The position numbers were made by a program, and so were the translations under genes. DNA of 64,000 nt, taken from JASSUD01 sp031963415. Lineage in GTDB: Bacteria; Pseudomonadota; Gammaproteobacteria; Burkholderiales; Burkholderiaceae. The notes below the pieces were generated by a model. It saw nothing but the letters and a program-made list of their open reading frames with translations, made no database searches and was not told where the DNA came from. Every line of letters begins with the position of its first letter. Position 1 is the first letter of the stretch. The stretch spans positions 1 to 64,000 of the forward strand of contig JASSUI010000001.1 in assembly GCA_031963415.1 (NCBI GenBank), written 5' to 3'. Of the stretch, positions 61,296 through 64,000 are shown piece after piece.

Positions 61296-64000
61296 CTATA
61301 TTTGTCTCTGTTTTGTCCATTTATTTGCCATGAAAGCCAGCGAATCAGGAAAGAGGTCAACTTTCTTGGTTGAAGAAAGAGGAATGCCCGCAGCCTGCTG
61401 GGCTTGTTGAGCTGCTTGCTTGAATGCTTCTTTGTTACCCGCATGACTAAAGGGAAAGCTCTGCAGACCCTCATTGGTATAAAAGCATAGGTTGTTATCT
61501 TGTATGTAGAAAGGCACACTCTGATCAAAGCGTTGTTTGAGTAAGCATTCTGAATAGATCAACGCTATCTGCTGGCTGTCAAGTGTCGGTAATAGGCAAT
61601 AGAGCGTCCAGAGGTTTTTGCCTAACGTCTTAGCCACGCTGCGCCTCACCTCATAGTCCTGGTTCTTTATCAACTCGATCAAGGCGAGCAGGACCGGCTT
61701 GGATAACGAAGACTGCTGGCCTAACGCATAAGCCGCGCTGCGCCTCACCTCATAGTCCTGGTTCTTTATCAGCTCGATCAAGGCGAGCAGGGCCGACTCA
61801 GGTAACGAAGACTGCTCGCTTAACGCCTTAGCCGCGCGGTGCCTCATCCAATCGCTTTTGTCTTTTATCAGCTCAATCAAGGCGAGCAGGATCAACTCGG
61901 GTAACGAAGACTGCTGGCCTAATGCATCAACCGCGTGGCGCCTCACCTCATCATCCTTGTCCTTCGTCAGTTCGATCAAGGCTTTCATAACCAACTCGGG
62001 TAACGAAGACTGCTCGCTTAACGCCTTAGCCGCGCTGCTCCCCACCCAACTGCCCTTGTCCTTTATCAGCTCGATCAAGGCCTTCAGGGCTGACGCGGGT
62101 AACGAAGACCGCTTGCCTAAGGCCTCAGCCGCACGGAGCCTCACCCAATCGTCCTTGTCCTTTGTCATTTCGATCAAGGCTTCCATAGCCAACTCGGGTA
62201 ACGAAGACTGCTGGCCTAACGCCTCAGTCGCGCGGCGCCTCACCTCATCGTCCTGGTTCTTCGTCATTTCAATCAAGGCTTCCATAGCCAACTCGGATAA
62301 CGAAGACTGCTGGCCTAACGCATAAGCCGCGCTGCGCTTCACCTCATCGTCTTGGTCCTTCGTCATTTCGATCAAGGCCTCCATAGCCAACTCGGGTAAC
62401 GAAGACCGCTTGCCTAATGCATCAGCCGCGCTGCGCCTCACCGCATCGTTCTGGTCCTTCGTCATTCTGATCAAGGCCTCCATAGCCGACTCGGGTAACG
62501 AAGACCGCTTGCCTAACGCCTCAGCCGCGCTGCGCTTCACCTCATCGTCCTTGCTCTTTATCAACGCAATCAAGGCGAGCAGAATTGACTCAGGTAACGA
62601 AGACTGCTTGCCTAACGCATAAGCCGCGTTGCTCCTCACCCCATAGTCCTTGTTCTTTATCAACGCAATTAAGGCGAGCAGGGCCGACTTGGGTAACGAA
62701 GACTGCTGGCCTAATGCATAAGCCGCGCTGCGCTTCACCCCATCGTCCTGGTCCTTCGTCATTTCGATCAAGACTTCCATAGCCGACTCGGGTAACGAAG
62801 ACTGCTGGCCTAACGCATTAGCCGCGCAGAGCCTCATCCAATCGACCTTGTCCTTTATCAGCTCGATCAAAGCCTTCAGGGCCAGCTCGGGTAACGAAGA
62901 CTGCTGGCCTAACGCCTCAGCCGCGTGGCGTCTCACCTCATCGTCCTTGTCCTTCGTCAGTTCGAGCAAGGCTTTCATAGCCGACTCGGGTAACGAAGAC
63001 CGCTTGCCTAACGCCTTAGCCGCGCTGCTCCTCACCCCATCGTCCTGGTCCTTCGTCAGTTCGATTAAGGCCTTCAGGGCCGACTCGGGTAACGAAGACC
63101 GCTTGCCTAACGCCTCAGTCGCGTTGCACCTCACCCAATTGTCCTGGTCCTTCGTCAGTTCGATCGAGGCCTGGGTAGCCACATCTGATAAGGCAGATCG
63201 ATAGTTGAGTGCTTGTACCATCGCTCTTTTTGTTGTGAATGTTTCTGCCGCCTTCAGGCAATCGAGCAATAGGTTTTCGGGAAGCGTGGGCTGATACGCC
63301 AGTGTAATTTTGCCTGTCTGGTCGATTTCGAATTGCAGCCATTGCGCTAAATCCTGCTCAAGCCTGTCTTGTGTGTCAGGTGACAACCCAACATTCGGTA
63401 AACGAGACGCTTCATAGAGGCAGTTCATCATCAAACGCTGATGTGCCGCACCGAACAAATCACGCGGTTCAGCTTCAAGGACATCAACAAATCGATTTAA
63501 TGCCTGCCCACGCAACAGCCCCGAGACAAACCACCAAAATATCTCATAGCGCGGATTGTATTTGTGTTGGTGAACAAAGGCTTCGGGATGGGCTTTTGTC
63601 CATTGCTTGACATTAGTCGACCATAGGCTAATCTCTTGCCCTCTTTCCCAATACTGCACAATATGTTTAGCCGCAAAGAATTCCTGAAATGTCAGATGCA
63701 TAAAATAGTAATTGCGTTGCCCTTCTTCAGCATCATCCGTATAGAGGGATGAGAGTTTTTTGAGGTTAGCCTCTAACGTAAAGGGCAAATTCACTCCTTC
63801 TGCCTCAAGCTGCTCGATGAGCGCATGCAGATCACGATCACTGAATTCAATTTGATTACGCTGCAATCCTTGAAAAGCTAAAGTACTCAAAAAATCCTGC
63901 TCAGCTTTCGCCAATTTCTCTAGACGTAATAGGCTTAGCGCATTAACATGGTTCGCGGTTAACTTTTCTCCAGCTTCTCGCTTGCCCAAGCGCAGCATAT
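61296..64000 (-). CDS. NACHT-HEAT STAND protein, copy 3 (N-terminus outside window)
   Basis: A C-terminal 900 residues or more of a third paralogue; the reading frame continues past the window end. The first Met in the window (63996-63998) aligns with an internal position of copy 2 (KDMLRLDKREGGKLL), so it is not the start. It carries the end of the NACHT-associated region with YYFMHLTFQEFFAAKHIVQY, a helical linker, 16 HEAT-like units of 33 residues that are almost identical to each other (consensus ALIELTKDQDDEVRRSAAEA then LGQQSSLPE), and the C-terminal cap (SQQIALIYSECLLKQRF ... NNLCFYTNEGLQSFP). NTPase motifs lie outside the window, so activity cannot be judged here. Confidence 0.85.
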   Translation of the reverse strand, partial: MLRLGKREAGEKLTANHVNALSLLRLEKLAKAEQDFLSTLAFQGLQRNQIEFSDRDLHALIEQLEAEGVNLPFTLEANLKKLSSLYTDDAEEGQRNYYFMHLTFQEFFAAKHIVQYWERGQEISLWSTNVKQWTKAHPEAFVHQHKYNPRYEIFWWFVSGLLRGQALNRFVDVLEAEPRDLFGAAHQRLMMNCLYEASRLPNVGLSPDTQDRLEQDLAQWLQFEIDQTGKITLAYQPTLPENLLLDCLKAAETFTTKRAMVQALNYRSALSDVATQASIELTKDQDNWVRCNATEALGKRSSLPESALKALIELTKDQDDGVRSSAAKALGKRSSLPESAMKALLELTKDKDDEVRRHAAEALGQQSSLPELALKALIELIKDKVDWMRLCAANALGQQSSLPESAMEVLIEMTKDQDDGVKRSAAYALGQQSSLPKSALLALIALIKNKDYGVRSNAAYALGKQSSLPESILLALIALIKSKDDEVKRSAAEALGKRSSLPESAMEALIRMTKDQNDAVRRSAADALGKRSSLPELAMEALIEMTKDQDDEVKRSAAYALGQQSSLSELAMEALIEMTKNQDDEVRRRATEALGQQSSLPELAMEALIEMTKDKDDWVRLRAAEALGKRSSLPASALKALIELIKDKGSWVGSSAAKALSEQSSLPELVMKALIELTKDKDDEVRRHAVDALGQQSSLPELILLALIELIKDKSDWMRHRAAKALSEQSSLPESALLALIELIKNQDYEVRRSAAYALGQQSSLSKPVLLALIELIKNQDYEVRRSVAKTLGKNLWTLYCLLPTLDSQQIALIYSECLLKQRFDQSVPFYIQDNNLCFYTNEGLQSFPFSHAGNKEAFKQAAQQAQQAAGIPLSSTKKVDLFPDSLAFMANKWTKQRQI
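61614..63190 (-). repeat. 16 tandem 99-bp HEAT-unit repeats
   Basis: Within copy 3, DNA units of 99 bp recur head to tail. The word GGTAACGAAGAC reappears every 99 bases (for example 61801, 61900 and following). Units differ mainly at a few codons and fall into alternating types, with LGQQSSLPE or LGKRSSLPE ends. Near-identity at DNA level indicates recent expansion, gene conversion or strong homogenisation. The array is in frame throughout. It is a coding repeat, not a CRISPR. Confidence 0.9.

Noticed and set aside
61614..63190. Regular 99-bp repeats considered as a CRISPR or minisatellite
   Set aside because: There are no unique spacers between constant repeats, the unit is a multiple of three, and it encodes HEAT helices in frame.
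61858..63204. Long plus-strand frames opposite the HEAT array of copy 3 (Ser/Asn/Ala-rich repeats such as ADSGNEDRLPNASAA)
   Set aside because: They are the antisense reading of the 99-bp units. Their regularity comes from the repeat, and the minus frame has the HEAT pattern, full length and paralogues.
63996..63998. ATG taken as the start of NACHT copy 3
   Set aside because: It aligns with an internal Met of copies 1 and 2 (KDMLRLDKR); the frame is open to the window edge, so the gene is truncated by the window.

Overview
The window looks like a chromosomal segment of a Burkholderiaceae bacterium, probably a fungus-associated endosymbiont of the Mycoavidus/Glomeribacter type. That placement is inference. 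Gene order follows Burkholderia (smc-zipA; dapC-dapD-arsC-like-dapE-prmB; miaB-ybeZ-ybeY-corC-lnt-glyQ-glyS), but base composition is far less GC-rich than in free-living Burkholderia. Host-associated gene types are also present: an ankyrin-repeat protein, giant NACHT/HEAT proteins and remains of a type IVB secretion system. Intergenic regions are long and hold repeats, decayed duplicates and pseudogenes, as expected for a genome under relaxed selection.

Layout. 0-12.8 kb is housekeeping: zipA and smc (minus strand), an EamA-type transporter, the succinylase branch of lysine/diaminopimelate synthesis (dapC, dapD, an ArsC-like reductase, dapE), prmB and a cardiolipin synthase. 12.8-21.4 kb is an accessory island: a DotA/TraY-family protein, a PilM-like protein, and four exported proteins in a row, one an M23 peptidase, two of which share domains with a neighbour. 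21.7-27.9 kb is a dipeptide/oligopeptide ABC transporter (dppABCDF) with unusually long gaps between its genes. 27.9-30.9 kb is a scrambled zone. It holds decayed copies of the 5' end of miaB and the 3' end of dppF joined back to back, the footprint of an old tandem duplication, plus two minus-strand genes of host-interaction type. 30.9-40.7 kb is housekeeping again (miaB to glyS), interrupted by an AbiEii-like toxin/antitoxin pair between corC and lnt. 40.7-49.5 kb holds a tRNA-Lys remnant, relA, ETF-ubiquinone oxidoreductase, aroC, a CBS protein, a YihY-family membrane protein and wrbA.

49.8-64 kb is the most unusual part: three tandem minus-strand paralogues of a giant STAND protein. The intact copy (1691 aa) reads, from the N-terminus, TPR-like helices, a TIR/SEFIR-like domain, a NACHT NTPase, about 15 HEAT-like repeats of about 33 residues, and a conserved C-terminal cap. 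The copy nearest wrbA is broken into three ORFs by an in-frame TGA at a conserved Trp codon and by a deletion with frameshift before the HEAT array. The copy at the window edge is cut by the window and carries 16 nearly identical 99-bp HEAT units, which points to recent repeat expansion or homogenisation. An IS256-family element with an 8-bp near-perfect target duplication and an IS3-family remnant lie between the second and third copies. The architecture parallels animal and fungal NLRs and bacterial NACHT antiphage proteins. Whether these proteins act against phage or towards the fungal host cannot be decided from sequence.
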